DNA of 64,000 nt from Candidatus Saccharimonadota bacterium (GTDB lineage: Bacteria > Patescibacteriota > Saccharimonadia > Saccharimonadales > Saccharimonadaceae). A model generated the notes under the pieces. The model ran no database searches, had not been told where the DNA came from, and worked only from the letters and a program-made list of their open reading frames with translations. Both the position numbers and the translations under genes were made by a program. Positions 26,497 to 34,710 of this stretch are shown here, one piece after another. Each line of letters begins with the position of its first letter. Position 1 is the stretch's first letter. The stretch spans positions 62,001-126,000 of the forward strand of contig JAFRLS010000034.1 of the NCBI GenBank assembly GCA_017431105.1, written 5' to 3'.

Positions 26497-27542
26497 TAGT
26501 CATTGCTCCTTTCGGAAAGGCCGATTACTACAGCAAATTCACTAGCTACTGGCGCTAGGGCGTTCTGTTGCTCCTTAGATGTGCGGACGGATTGCCATGG
26601 ATTACCCTTCATAGTTGGAACATTAGTGCGAGCTTCGATATATTCTGAAAATAACGGGATACGGCTAGCGTAGCCAGATAGAACGATGCCGCCAACTTTG
26701 CCATTCAAATATTTAGTCTGGAAGAAACGAACAGATTTGGTAAGTTCTGATGCGTAACTTTCTAATTGGTGACCTAAAATTTTGAGCACTTGACCCTCGA
26801 TTTTGTCTTCAGCAAGACCAAATTTCAAGATAAATTGGCGAGCCTGGTCCTCACGAACATCTAGGCCACTAGCTAAAGTTTTGACTAGACCACTAAAACC
26901 ACCTGGGATTGAGCGGACTAGGCGCGGTTGGTCGCGATAAATGATTACAAGATCAGTGGATTTTTCACCAAAATCAACAATCATTGTGGCATCCATGGCG
27001 CCAGGAATGGCAAGTGAGCGGGCCATAGCGAGAGGTTCTGGTTCCATGGCGATGATATTGAGGCCAGTTTTTTCAATCATTTCCATAACGGATTCGGCAT
27101 ATTCTTTAGCAATGGAGGAGACTAGGACTTCGGTTTTAGCCGGATCATTAGGACTAGGGCCAAGAATAATATAATCAGCTTTAGCATCACTCATGGGCAT
27201 AGGGACATATTTATCAATCTCGTATTTAAACGATTTGGCAAGTTCTTTCTCTGGAAGAGTATCCGTCTCGACAATAGAAGTAAAAGTCTTGCCAGCTGGG
27301 AGACCGATAGCGATATTTTTGGTCCTAATACCTGCCTGGTTGACAGCGCCCATAATAGCTTCGCCGAGACGTTTTCGGCCAAGTTCTGAGCTATCATTTA
27401 AAAGTTTCTGGTCGACTGGCACGTAAGCATATTTTAAAAGAGTCCAACCATGATTAGCGTCACCAGAAAGCTGAACGATACGCATCGAATTAGTCCCAAT
27501 GTCAAGGGAGAAGAAATCGCCCACGCCATGCAATAAATTCAT
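26496..27542 (-). CDS. pilM: PilM-like actin-fold pilus protein
   Basis: 348 aa. FFSLDIGTNSMRIVQLSG is the phosphate-1 loop of the actin/FtsA fold, and MIVDFGEKSTDLVIIYRD the phosphate-2 loop; GGIVLSGYASRIP is the adenosine motif. It sits on the cytoplasmic face and binds the PilN N-terminus. TATAAT at 27549-27554 is 6 nt before the ATG, giving a leaderless first gene for the pilM-N-O-(small gene)-B-T-C-A cluster. Confidence 0.9.
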   Translation of the reverse strand: MNLLHGVGDFFSLDIGTNSMRIVQLSGDANHGWTLLKYAYVPVDQKLLNDSSELGRKRLGEAIMGAVNQAGIRTKNIAIGLPAGKTFTSIVETDTLPEKELAKSFKYEIDKYVPMPMSDAKADYIILGPSPNDPAKTEVLVSSIAKEYAESVMEMIEKTGLNIIAMEPEPLAMARSLAIPGAMDATMIVDFGEKSTDLVIIYRDQPRLVRSIPGGFSGLVKTLASGLDVREDQARQFILKFGLAEDKIEGQVLKILGHQLESYASELTKSVRFFQTKYLNGKVGGIVLSGYASRIPLFSEYIEARTNVPTMKGNPWQSVRTSKEQQNALAPVASEFAVVIGLSERSND

Positions 27543-27596
27543 AAGTTTATTATAAGCGTAAACTTTTTAAAATGCAAGTAACTTTTTAGGGATGTG

Positions 27597-29546
27597 CTAA
27601 AGGTTACTTAGACAACGAGCAGGAAGACCCCAAGCCTTAGTATTATTGACGAGGCTACTATTTACTCCGTCAAAATACAGCCTATAGGCTCCATAGTTAT
27701 CATAACGAGAGCCAAACCACAGATAACCAAACTCACCAACACTACCTTGTGAGCCAGAGCTGAAATTGCCTGACGCAGTGAGTAAACTGCGATCATTGTC
27801 CCAAAAGTCTACCATAAAATCATCGTAGGCTGGCAAAGTCCAACCGGCTGGACAAATAGAGCCGAGAGATTTAGTGTCGTTTGTAATGTTGGCGCAATCA
27901 TAGTTGCTCGGGTTAGAATAATCGAATGGATTAGCTTTAGCGGCATACCAGTTATAGTAGTATTCGCTATTAACTATTGTCATAATAGCTTTACAATAGT
28001 AATTTTGCTGATGAGAGGTCCAATTTATGGTAGGCATAGTAAACGCAGTATAGTCACTATTTGGCGTGATATCAGAATCGGTACTGGTTAGCACTCTAGC
28101 GGTAGTACCATCTGTGGTGCTGTCTAATCTCAGGTTGCTTAGCATATAACAATAATTCCCAAATTTGGAAATCGTATATGATTTACCATCACGTGTATCT
28201 GTGACGTTGGCGCCAGCAGTGGGACAATCTGCAGTGGATAAATTCTGCATAGCCATATAGGAGCCAGGTTCGCCTGTAGTAGTTAAACTAATGTGATTGC
28301 TTGTGATTGCGTCAGAAACAATATACGTAGTAGTGAGAAGTGAGGTGCTTGCGAAACCATCGACGTCGCCACTCCAATCACTGAGTTTGTAGTTTGCTTC
28401 CGGCACTACCGTAACTATATACTTTGTACCAACAGCAGGCTGCGTGAATATCACCGGTGTGCCCGTGGTAGCGTAGAATGGTTTATAGTTGTTGGAAGAA
28501 TCCGCGATAATGATAACTTCGATATTGTCTCCAGCCGCAAATGTAATCGTTGAAGGTGTCCAATGTGCATAATATGTGATACTTCGTGTTGGCGTAGTGG
28601 TGGTCGTAATTTTTTCACCATCGGTTGGATCGGTATACCAACCATCAAAGACATAGTTTGCCCTAGTGGGAGTAGGGAGGTCACCCAATGTAGTACCAGC
28701 TACAATGGATCTAGTTGTATCATTAAGAGTACCTTCACCTGGGTCAAATGTAATAGTGTAATAATGCGGTACTGCTTTGTATTCTATTTCAGCTGTATAA
28801 GTACCGGATGGAAGATCTTGGTCTACAAGTACGCCATAGTAAAAAGTAATTTTATCGTTGGTAGCCGTGGCTTCTGTATGCGAAATAACAAGCAACGGTG
28901 AATCTATAGATTCTGAGATTGGGTTCCAGATTTCATCCTCAATATCAATGTCTACATCATCTAACGCAGTAATACCATATGTGTTAGATGACAAAGTACT
29001 ATTTTCCGACTCCACTGGTGAAATGTTTTCGTCTTGCGTAGAGAGTTCTGGCTTTAATTTGTTGCCGTTTGGCGCATAAACATAGAGGTCATAGCCGGCG
29101 GCGGTGGGTTCGTTGAGTATTATTTCGGCCGCAGCTAAAACGTAGTTAGCCTCGTTCTCTTTTGTGACGTTGATAGTGGTGTCGGTAGAAGTAATATTCA
29201 GAGTTTCATTAGCTGCTTTAACGTTGTGAAAATCTGAAACGATGTTAGTAAAAAACCCGGCTACGCCAAAAATGAAACCGGTGATAAAACTAATACAAAG
29301 AAGTCTCTTGGTTTTAATCTTAAATTTAGACTTAGTTTTGCCATGACGGATTTTTGTAGCGATAAAAATCAGAATAGACATTATTAATAGGACGAGTGAT
29401 GCTGTCGGCAATACGAAATTAGAAAAGCCAACATTTGAATCGGCAACCGTAAAACTACCAGTGTATGGAGAGACGGCGTCATCGCTCGTGTCTGGAACAA
29501 CTGGCGCCTCCGCATCTTTAACTACAACACGTAAAATATTTGACAT
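27597..29546 (-). CDS. Surface protein with InlB-type repeat and Fib_succ_major-like domain
   Basis: 649 aa. Two hydrophobic segments lie near residues 38-61 and 84-106. A repeat of Listeria-Bacteroides (InlB B) type follows: ITFDPGEGTLND ... YVFDGWYTDPTDG ... YYAHW. The C-terminal third (DTRDGKSYTISKFGNYCYMLSNL, CPAGWTLPAYDDFM, LWFGSRYDN) matches the Fibrobacter-succinogenes-major-paralogue domain, frequent in Saccharibacteria surface proteins. Probable host-contact protein. Its start lacks a good SD. Confidence 0.82.
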   Translation of the reverse strand: MSNILRVVVKDAEAPVVPDTSDDAVSPYTGSFTVADSNVGFSNFVLPTASLVLLIMSILIFIATKIRHGKTKSKFKIKTKRLLCISFITGFIFGVAGFFTNIVSDFHNVKAANETLNITSTDTTINVTKENEANYVLAAAEIILNEPTAAGYDLYVYAPNGNKLKPELSTQDENISPVESENSTLSSNTYGITALDDVDIDIEDEIWNPISESIDSPLLVISHTEATATNDKITFYYGVLVDQDLPSGTYTAEIEYKAVPHYYTITFDPGEGTLNDTTRSIVAGTTLGDLPTPTRANYVFDGWYTDPTDGEKITTTTTPTRSITYYAHWTPSTITFAAGDNIEVIIIADSSNNYKPFYATTGTPVIFTQPAVGTKYIVTVVPEANYKLSDWSGDVDGFASTSLLTTTYIVSDAITSNHISLTTTGEPGSYMAMQNLSTADCPTAGANVTDTRDGKSYTISKFGNYCYMLSNLRLDSTTDGTTARVLTSTDSDITPNSDYTAFTMPTINWTSHQQNYYCKAIMTIVNSEYYYNWYAAKANPFDYSNPSNYDCANITNDTKSLGSICPAGWTLPAYDDFMVDFWDNDRSLLTASGNFSSGSQGSVGEFGYLWFGSRYDNYGAYRLYFDGVNSSLVNNTKAWGLPARCLSNL

Positions 29547-29617
29547 GTTACTGCTTATTTGTATGACCTTTTATGTTTATGATTATATGTTTTTTAATGG
29601 TAGGCGTCAAGAAAATT

Positions 29618-30271
29618 TTAGTGGGAAAGTTTTAAATAATAGAAACGCTCTAAATTACCAGTTTTGCCACGTAGGTCGTTGTCGCGTTTGTTAATAATTA
29701 AAAAATTGTTCGTCTTAAGCCAAAATTCGAAATTTTTGATAATTTCACGGCGGATCTTTTCGTTTTTAACGACGCCTTTGTTGAGTTGGTGTGGCGCAGC
29801 TTCAAATTGTGGCTTAAACATCACAAGGAATTCAGTATGTCTGTCGGCTAAATGGTTTTTGGCATGTTCTAAGATTTTAGTAAGACTTAAGAATGAAACA
29901 TCTGCTACTATGACATCCGGCAAAGCAACAAATACTTCATTTTCGGACACACTCCGGGGCGTTACTTCGTGCGCCTTCAGCGAGCGCCCAAGTCTACGGT
30001 CCTCAAATGAAGTATTTGTTGCCCTCACATCAAAAATGTCAGTCTTCTCATGAAGATCGATACGTGGGTCAAACCGGAGGGGAGTTTTCATCTGGTTGGT
30101 TCCCTTCTCGACGGCGATGACTTTTTTGGCGCCCTTTTCAAGCGCAATTTCAGTGAAGCCACCGGTGGAAGAGCCAATGTCTAAAACTACTTTGTCTTTA
30201 AAATCAAAATTAAAGGCGCGGACAGCGCCTTCAATTTTGATGTAACCTCTATTTACGTCCGCGGTATTCAT
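29618..30271 (-). CDS. TlyA/FtsJ-like rRNA methyltransferase lacking the S4 domain
   Basis: 217 aa from ATG 30271 (MNTADVNRGYIKIEGA), inside the 3' end of efp. The methyltransferase core is clear: VVLDIGSSTGGFTEIALEKGA (read in two parts), the DVSFLSL motif and VMFKPQFE. The N-terminal S4 RNA-binding domain of TlyA (about 60 aa) is absent. Near residues 83-115 a foreign peptide (EDRRLGRSLKAHE, VTPRSVSEN) interrupts the fold; it is encoded by palindromic element 2. Predicted 2'-O-methylation of rRNA. Confidence 0.8.
   Translation of the reverse strand: MNTADVNRGYIKIEGAVRAFNFDFKDKVVLDIGSSTGGFTEIALEKGAKKVIAVEKGTNQMKTPLRFDPRIDLHEKTDIFDVRATNTSFEDRRLGRSLKAHEVTPRSVSENEVFVALPDVIVADVSFLSLTKILEHAKNHLADRHTEFLVMFKPQFEAAPHQLNKGVVKNEKIRREIIKNFEFWLKTNNFLIINKRDNDLRGKTGNLERFYYLKLSH
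29925..30022. repeat. Palindromic element 2, in frame inside tlyA-like gene
   Basis: Arms GCAACAAATACTTCATTT (from 29925) and its complement (ending 30022) flank a core. The core segment 29945-30007 (63 bp) is identical to 34632-34694. The reading frame stays open through the whole element. Confidence 0.92.
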
Positions 30272-30806
30272 AAGTGTCCGTATCCACCGAGACGGTGTCG
30301 CCTTGTTTGATGAAAGCAGGGACCTTGATAACAACGCCTGTTTCGAGAGTAGCATCTTTCATGACTGAGCTAGTAGTGTCACCTTTAACGGCGGTTTCTG
30401 TATAGGTAACGGCAAGCCAAAGATTCTTTGGCAAAACTAGATTAATCGGGGTACCATTATAGAATTGAATTTCCATTTCGTCGCCGTCTTTCATGAAATC
30501 CTTCATGTCGCCGACCATATCAGCTGAAAGCTCATATTGTTCGAACGATTCTGGGTCCATAAAGTAAAACTTTTCATCATCACGATAAAGGTATTGAACC
30601 TTACGTGTGGTAACTTCAGCTGGTTCGATTTTTTCTTGGCCTTTGAAGGTCTTTGGCAAAAGTGCACCAGTAATGAGATTTTTAACTTTGACGTTTACAA
30701 TGGAACCGCCACGGCCCATAACTTTTTGTGAGTATTCCACCACTTTATACGGCTGGCCGTCTAAAGTAATGAGGGTATTTTTCTTTAGATCTGTTGGTCC
30801 GTACAT
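30249..30806 (-). CDS. efp: Translation elongation factor P, Arg at the tip
   Basis: 185 aa, three beta-barrel domains as usual. The domain I loop reads VMGRGGSIVNVK with Arg at residue 32, where many bacteria have the modified Lys. Arg32 EF-Ps are normally rhamnosylated by EarP; no earP is visible in this window. It rescues ribosomes at polyproline. It lies between rpsR and the tlyA-like gene in one operon. Confidence 0.96.
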   Translation of the reverse strand: MYGPTDLKKNTLITLDGQPYKVVEYSQKVMGRGGSIVNVKVKNLITGALLPKTFKGQEKIEPAEVTTRKVQYLYRDDEKFYFMDPESFEQYELSADMVGDMKDFMKDGDEMEIQFYNGTPINLVLPKNLWLAVTYTETAVKGDTTSSVMKDATLETGVVIKVPAFIKQGDTVSVDTDTYEYRGRK

Positions 30807-30814
30807 AAAACTCC

Positions 30815-31012
30815 TTAGTTATTTGATACAAATGGCAAAAGTGCTAGATGACGAGCGCGCTTAATAGCAACTGCGAGTTGACGTTGCTGTTTAGCAGAAA
30901 GGCCAGTCTTAGCAATAGGCTCAATGCGGCCGTAAGTATCGATGTATCGCTGCAAAGTTTTGGTGTCGCGATAATCGAAATAAAGATTTGGATCGTTCTT
31001 GTATTTTTTCAT
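30815..31012 (-). CDS. rpsR: 30S ribosomal protein S18
   Basis: 65 aa. [15 protein letters not shown] and [20 protein letters not shown] are diagnostic; [14 protein letters not shown] is the conserved C-terminal helix. It pairs with S6 in the small subunit and with the rpsF leader RNA. Operon rpsF-ssb-rpsR-efp. Confidence 0.97.
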   Translation of the reverse strand: MKKYKNDPNLYFDYRDTKTLQRYIDTYGRIEPIAKTGLSAKQQRQLAVAIKRARHLALLPFVSNN

Positions 31013-31036
31013 TATATCCTTCCTTCGCTTTAGTTA

Positions 31037-31477
31037 TTAGAATGGAACATCACTTAAATCGATTTCGCCTTCTGGGATATCGTCTGGGATGTTTGAAGAA
31101 GTGTCATCGTTGCGGCTAGATGATGCGCCACTATTATTGTCACGGGCACTACCGGTGAAGTTGAAATCTTCAACGACGATTTCGACGCGAGAGCGTTTAC
31201 CGCCGCCGTTTTTATCTTCCCAAGTGCGTTGGCTGAGGCGGCCAGAAACGAGCACGCCAGAGCCTTTTTTAGCGTATTGACCGATCATTTCACCGAGTTT
31301 GCCCCAAGCGGAACAGTCGATGAATGAGACTTCTTCTTTTTGCTCGCCGTTAGAATCGCGATAAACACGGTTAACAGCAACTGAGAATGAGCAGACCGAA
31401 GCGCCGTTTGGGGTGCTACGAAGCTCTGGGTCGCGGGTGATGTTGCCCGCAATGATTGCTTTAGAAAATCCGCGCAT
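31037..31477 (-). CDS. ssb: Single-stranded DNA-binding protein
   Basis: 146 aa. The OB-fold begins FSKAIIAGNITRDPELR and contains FSVAVNRVYRD and SFIDCSAWGKLGE. The disordered Ser/Asp/Asn linker ends with the acidic tip EGEIDLSDVPF, the usual interaction tail (DxxPF variant). It starts 2 nt after the rpsF stop. Confidence 0.97.
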   Translation of the reverse strand: MRGFSKAIIAGNITRDPELRSTPNGASVCSFSVAVNRVYRDSNGEQKEEVSFIDCSAWGKLGEMIGQYAKKGSGVLVSGRLSQRTWEDKNGGGKRSRVEIVVEDFNFTGSARDNNSGASSSRNDDTSSNIPDDIPEGEIDLSDVPF

Positions 31478-31479
31478 GA

Positions 31480-31845
31480 TTATTCTCCTTGTTCTTCATT
31501 AGTTTCGATAGATTCTTCTTCGTCGGCTTTGACTTTGCGACGAGCGGCCATTTTGGCTTTGCGTTCATCCACACGAACGAGAAGATAACGAAGAACCTCA
31601 TCCGTGATGTTGAGGGTACTGCTAATCTTGGCTGGGGCTTCAGCAGGAAGTTCCAAGTCATAGAAATAGTAGACTGCAAAATCTTGACCATTGATTTGAT
31701 AGGCGAGGCGCTTTTTGCCGTCGTTTTCTTCTTTGGTGATTTTACCACCATTGCCTTCGATAAGTTTTTTAACTTTATCGATGACTGGATCCAGATTCAT
31801 TTCGAGATCTGGATGAAATAGGATTGAAAGTTCGTAATCTTTCAT
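31480..31845 (-). CDS. rpsF: 30S ribosomal protein S6
   Basis: 121 aa. YELSILFHPDLEMNLDPVID, KKRLAYQINGQDFAVYYFYD and LNITDEVLRYLLVRVDE are the S6 signature strands and helices, followed by an acidic/basic tail. It is the first gene of the operon, with a structured S6:S18-type leader and a good sigma-70 promoter. Confidence 0.97.
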   Translation of the reverse strand: MKDYELSILFHPDLEMNLDPVIDKVKKLIEGNGGKITKEENDGKKRLAYQINGQDFAVYYFYDLELPAEAPAKISSTLNITDEVLRYLLVRVDERKAKMAARRKVKADEEESIETNEEQGE

Positions 31846-31862
31846 GTGACTCCTTTGGTTAA

Positions 31863-31905
31863 AGCAAACGCTGCTCTTCGGCTCTCCCGGGTTGGCTCGT
31901 TTGCT
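31863..31905 (-). promoter_or_regulatory. S6:S18-type autoregulatory leader
   Basis: On the minus strand AGCAAACG pairs with CGTTTGCT; within it lies a smaller hairpin and an unpaired CCGAAGAGC. The CCG in an internal loop beside a closing helix is the S6:S18 binding motif known from rpsF leaders. It ends 17 nt before the rpsF ATG. Confidence 0.7.
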
Positions 31906-31922
31906 GAGCTAATATTGGGGTA

Positions 31923-31951
31923 ATTATAGCATAGATTACTGAAACTTACAA
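31923..31951 (-). promoter_or_regulatory. Promoter of rpsF operon
   Basis: TTGTAA (31951-31946), 17-nt spacer, TATAAT (31928-31923) with TGC just upstream (extended -10). Confidence 0.85.
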
Positions 31952-31957
31952 GATTAG

Positions 31958-33001
31958 TTACTTATCCCAAGGGAAGTTGTGGCCGTAATGACCGTATTTG
32001 GCAGTTTCTTCGTAAATTGGGCGCTTTAGGTCTAGGAATTTGATGATGCCGCGTGGGGTGAGATCGTAACCCTCGATTTCTTCTGGTTTGCCGTCGATGA
32101 TGACGGTTTTTTCTAGTGGTTCGGCATAACCAATAGCATATGCGAGACGAACAAGGACTTCGTGAGCATTTCTGTTCCTAAGGTAATCAACAGCGATTTT
32201 ACGGGCCATGTAGGCAGCGGAGCGATCAACTTTAGAAGGGTCTTTACCAGAATAGCAACCGCCACCAATTGCAATCCGTGGGCCGTAATTGTCGACAATA
32301 AGCTTGCGGCCAGTGAGACCAGTATCGGCGTCGAAACCACCTTGTTGCCAGTCGCCAGCAGGATTCAAGTGAAGCTCAATAGAAGACTCCGAACCATCTT
32401 CTTCGGACACGCTCAAGGGCGCTCGCCCAAGACTACGGTCCTCAGAAGATGGCTTCGGAGTCCCTTTCAACCCTTTCTCTTTGATAAATTCCTCAACAAG
32501 TTCTTTTAGCGCGGCTTGGCTAACATTTTGGAAACTAGCAACAATAGAATCAATAGTGCCATCTGGGGCAATGGTGACTTGAGTTTTGCCGTCATATGGA
32601 TGTTTACTATAGATAAACTCATTTAAATTTCTAGATAAGACGACTTCGAGTGGAAGCATTTCTGGAGTTTCGTCGGTCGCGTAGCCAATCATAATGCCCT
32701 GGTCGCCAGCACCACCAGTGTTAACGCCTTGAGCGATTTCTGGAGATTGTTTAACAATCTTAGTGTGAACTTCGATGTTGTCACCGGCAATGCGTTTGAC
32801 GATTTTTTCAATATCGATATCTTCGGCTTTGGAAGTTATTTCACCAGTTACAAAAACTACGCCGTGACCACCACAGGTTTCGGCTGCAACTCTTGCTTCT
32901 GGATCTTTAGCTAGATAGGCGTCCAAGATTGCATCAGAAATCTGGTCGCATAGTTTATCTGGATGTTTTGGAGAGACACTCTCCGCTGTTCGATAGAACA
33001 T
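31958..33001 (-). CDS. metK: S-adenosylmethionine synthase with an in-frame insertion
   Basis: 347 aa. ESVSPKHPDKLCDQISDAILD, GAGDQGIMIGYATDETPE and DTGLTGRKLIVDNYG are core motifs. The domains are otherwise short. Between FIKEKGLKG and IELHLNPAGDW the protein carries an extra peptide (SSEDRSLGRAPLSVSEEDGS) encoded by palindromic element 3; E. coli MetK has a short loop there. The expression is under a SAM riboswitch whose closing stem overlaps the start codon. Confidence 0.97.
   Translation of the reverse strand: MFYRTAESVSPKHPDKLCDQISDAILDAYLAKDPEARVAAETCGGHGVVFVTGEITSKAEDIDIEKIVKRIAGDNIEVHTKIVKQSPEIAQGVNTGGAGDQGIMIGYATDETPEMLPLEVVLSRNLNEFIYSKHPYDGKTQVTIAPDGTIDSIVASFQNVSQAALKELVEEFIKEKGLKGTPKPSSEDRSLGRAPLSVSEEDGSESSIELHLNPAGDWQQGGFDADTGLTGRKLIVDNYGPRIAIGGGCYSGKDPSKVDRSAAYMARKIAVDYLRNRNAHEVLVRLAYAIGYAEPLEKTVIIDGKPEEIEGYDLTPRGIIKFLDLKRPIYEETAKYGHYGHNFPWDK
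32385..32462. repeat. Palindromic element 3, in frame inside metK
   Basis: Left arm from 32385 (GACTCCGAACCATCTTCT) and right arm to 32462 are mirror copies with two differences; the short core holds CGGACACGCTCAAGGGCG and CTACGGTCCTC. 78 bp in all (26 codons). Confidence 0.92.
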
Positions 33002-33090
33002 ATCTTTCCTTTCTGGCCGGAATTACCACCTTAGTTTGCTAGGTTGGTAGGAGGTCGACGGGCCGTTCCCTCGCTCCTTCTTGATATTAT
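33000..33090 (-). promoter_or_regulatory. SAM-I-clan riboswitch controlling metK
   Basis: Reading the minus strand: ATATCAAGAAGG, GAGGGAACGGCCC, ACCAACCT and AAGGTGGTAATTCCGGCC follow in the order of the SAM-I consensus (ATCAAGAG, GAGGGA..GGCCC, GGCAACC, AGGTGCTAATTCC). AUAUC at 33087-33083 can pair with GAUAU at 33004-33000, which includes the first two bases of the metK AUG, so ligand-bound P1 would hide the SD/start region. No P4 helix or terminator is seen. Confidence 0.85.
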
Positions 33091-33112
33091 GTTTGTGAGA
33101 CAATTTTAACAT

Positions 33113-33141
33113 AAAAAATGTCCCGGCACTAGACCGGGACA
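33113..33141 (-). terminator. Terminator of the MFS gene
   Basis: TGTCCCGGTCTAGTGCCGGGACA stem read in the minus direction, followed by TTTTTTAT; upstream of the metK leader. (Stem halves TGTCCCGG and CCGGGACA.). Confidence 0.92.
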
Positions 33142-33147
33142 TACAAA

Positions 33148-34353
33148 TCACACATCTTGTTTTAATTTTTTAATAATAATAAGGCTGAGTGGTAGGAATA
33201 TGACCACTGTTACAAAGAGGCCGTATTCTAGTTTAATATCAGCGACATAACCCACGATCCAAACTACTGGTATATAAAGTAGCTGGGCAAGAGTTTTTGT
33301 GATGGAGAGCACGGAAGTCTGCTCGGCCGGTTTCGCCTGTTTTTGGACCATCGGCGTAAGTGTAGCTGCGGTCCAGCCTTGCGTGATACCCATAGCACTA
33401 TAGAGCCAAACCGTAAAAATATTAAGGTTAAAGCCCATAACAAGCATGCTAATAGACATTAACACAACAGGGACCACCATGACCTGCGCGTCAGAGAGCT
33501 TCTTGCCGTAAATAGCGGCAAGTTTGGCACCTACAATGCACATCAAGGCATTGAAGGCCCAAGCAAACGACACGAGCTCCATTGGTACGCCGGCCTTTAA
33601 AAAGATTGGCGTGGCGATCCAAATGATGCCATGTGTCATTTCACGTCCAACGGCATAGGTAAAAATCCGAAGCCGAAGCGGTTTGTTTCTCATTGTAGAC
33701 TTAGTGACGCGGGCAATGTCTTTCAGCGGGTTTTTGTGTTCGGGACGTAATTTTTCACTGTCATCCTTAATAAAAATACTAATGACGCCGCCAACAAAGT
33801 AGTTAACCGCTGAAAGAGCAATTGCTAAGCGTAAACTGATGGCGCCAATGGGGCCACCTAAAGTCAAGAGAACGAGATTACAAATCTGCTTGTAAATTTC
33901 CAACTTGGCAGTCTTAGATTTTAAGAGCTTAGTTTCCGATTCTCCAGTACTTTGGCTAATTTTGCCGACAAAATGCTTAATGAGGCTTTGATCGACACCG
34001 TCCGAAAGCGCCGAGGCAACACCGCAAATACATTCACAAATGACAGCCCCAGCGAAGCCAGCTACTTGGGAGTAGGCTAGCAGTATAACAGCGTGGGCAA
34101 AATCACCGATGATATTGGCCCATTTGCGGCTGAGCCGGTCTGCAATGTAGCCCATAGGAACATTCAGAAGAATTAGCACAATAGTAAAATAAATTTGAAC
34201 TTCGGAAATCTGCTGGTTGTTAAGACCAATGGAATTGAAAAATGGAGTGAAGACTGACATGGCAAGTAAACCAGCTGTTACGGCCGACTCGGCCATAGTT
34301 AAACGTAGGCTTCTAAGAGCAGATGCCGGAGCATCTTGCTTATGTTTTTTCAT
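33148..34353 (-). CDS. MFS transporter
   Basis: 401 aa, about twelve hydrophobic helices. The loop 2-3 motif A is GYIADRLSRKWA, and an antiporter-like segment IICECICGVASALSDGVDQS (motif variant) follows. It probably exports a small molecule or drug; substrate unknown. SD AAAGGAGC. It is preceded by about 350 nt with two nested hairpins and a palindromic element, and ends in its own terminator, so it is monocistronic. Confidence 0.85.
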   Translation of the reverse strand: MKKHKQDAPASALRSLRLTMAESAVTAGLLAMSVFTPFFNSIGLNNQQISEVQIYFTIVLILLNVPMGYIADRLSRKWANIIGDFAHAVILLAYSQVAGFAGAVICECICGVASALSDGVDQSLIKHFVGKISQSTGESETKLLKSKTAKLEIYKQICNLVLLTLGGPIGAISLRLAIALSAVNYFVGGVISIFIKDDSEKLRPEHKNPLKDIARVTKSTMRNKPLRLRIFTYAVGREMTHGIIWIATPIFLKAGVPMELVSFAWAFNALMCIVGAKLAAIYGKKLSDAQVMVVPVVLMSISMLVMGFNLNIFTVWLYSAMGITQGWTAATLTPMVQKQAKPAEQTSVLSITKTLAQLLYIPVVWIVGYVADIKLEYGLFVTVVIFLPLSLIIIKKLKQDV

Positions 34354-34388
34354 ATTTTGCTCCTTTCTTTGTGTGATTTGTTAATTTG

Positions 34389-34459
34389 CTAGCCGCTTTA
34401 ACACTTTAATGGCGTGTGCGGCTAGATAAATCCCGAAACGTTTTTCGGGATTTATCTAG
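34389..34459 (-). promoter_or_regulatory. Two adjoining hairpins in the MFS leader
   Basis: Hairpin A CTAGCCGC/GCGGCTAG (34389-34425) and hairpin B (34422-34459), a perfect stem CTAGATAAATCCCG/CGGGATTTATCTAG, share the CTAG at 34422-34425. They lie 36-106 nt before the MFS start. Neither has a T-run on the minus strand, so they are candidates for leader regulation rather than termination. The remaining stretch 34460-34615 shows no gene. Confidence 0.55.
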
Positions 34460-34615
34460 TTTATCTAGTGACGAATTGTAAGTTTTAGGTTAGATATTTC
34501 CCGCGCACGCAGTGAATGCGAAAACAAGACCCATGGAATAGGCCTTATTAATCCATGACTGGTGGGTAGGATTATATCTATTCATACCACTATACTAACA
34601 TAAGTTGAATAAAAC

Positions 34616-34705
34616 ATCAAATACATTTTGAGGACACACTCCGGGGCGTTACTTCGTGCGCCTTCAGCGAGCGCCCAAGTCTACGGTCCTCAAAATGCAT
34701 TTGAT
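34616..34705. repeat. Palindromic element 4, 3' flank of ftsK
   Basis: Arms ATCAAATACATTTTGAGGA and the complement of ATCAAATGCATTTTGAGGA differ at one position. Core 34632-34694 is identical to that of element 2. It begins 5 nt after the ftsK stop and could also act as a terminator. Confidence 0.93.
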
Positions 34706-34710
34706 ATTTT

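Noticed and set aside
32385-32462. Inteins or self-splicing introns in metK, valS, tsaD and tlyA
   Set aside because: Inserts are about 25-40 codons, far below intein or intron size, and lack splicing motifs.
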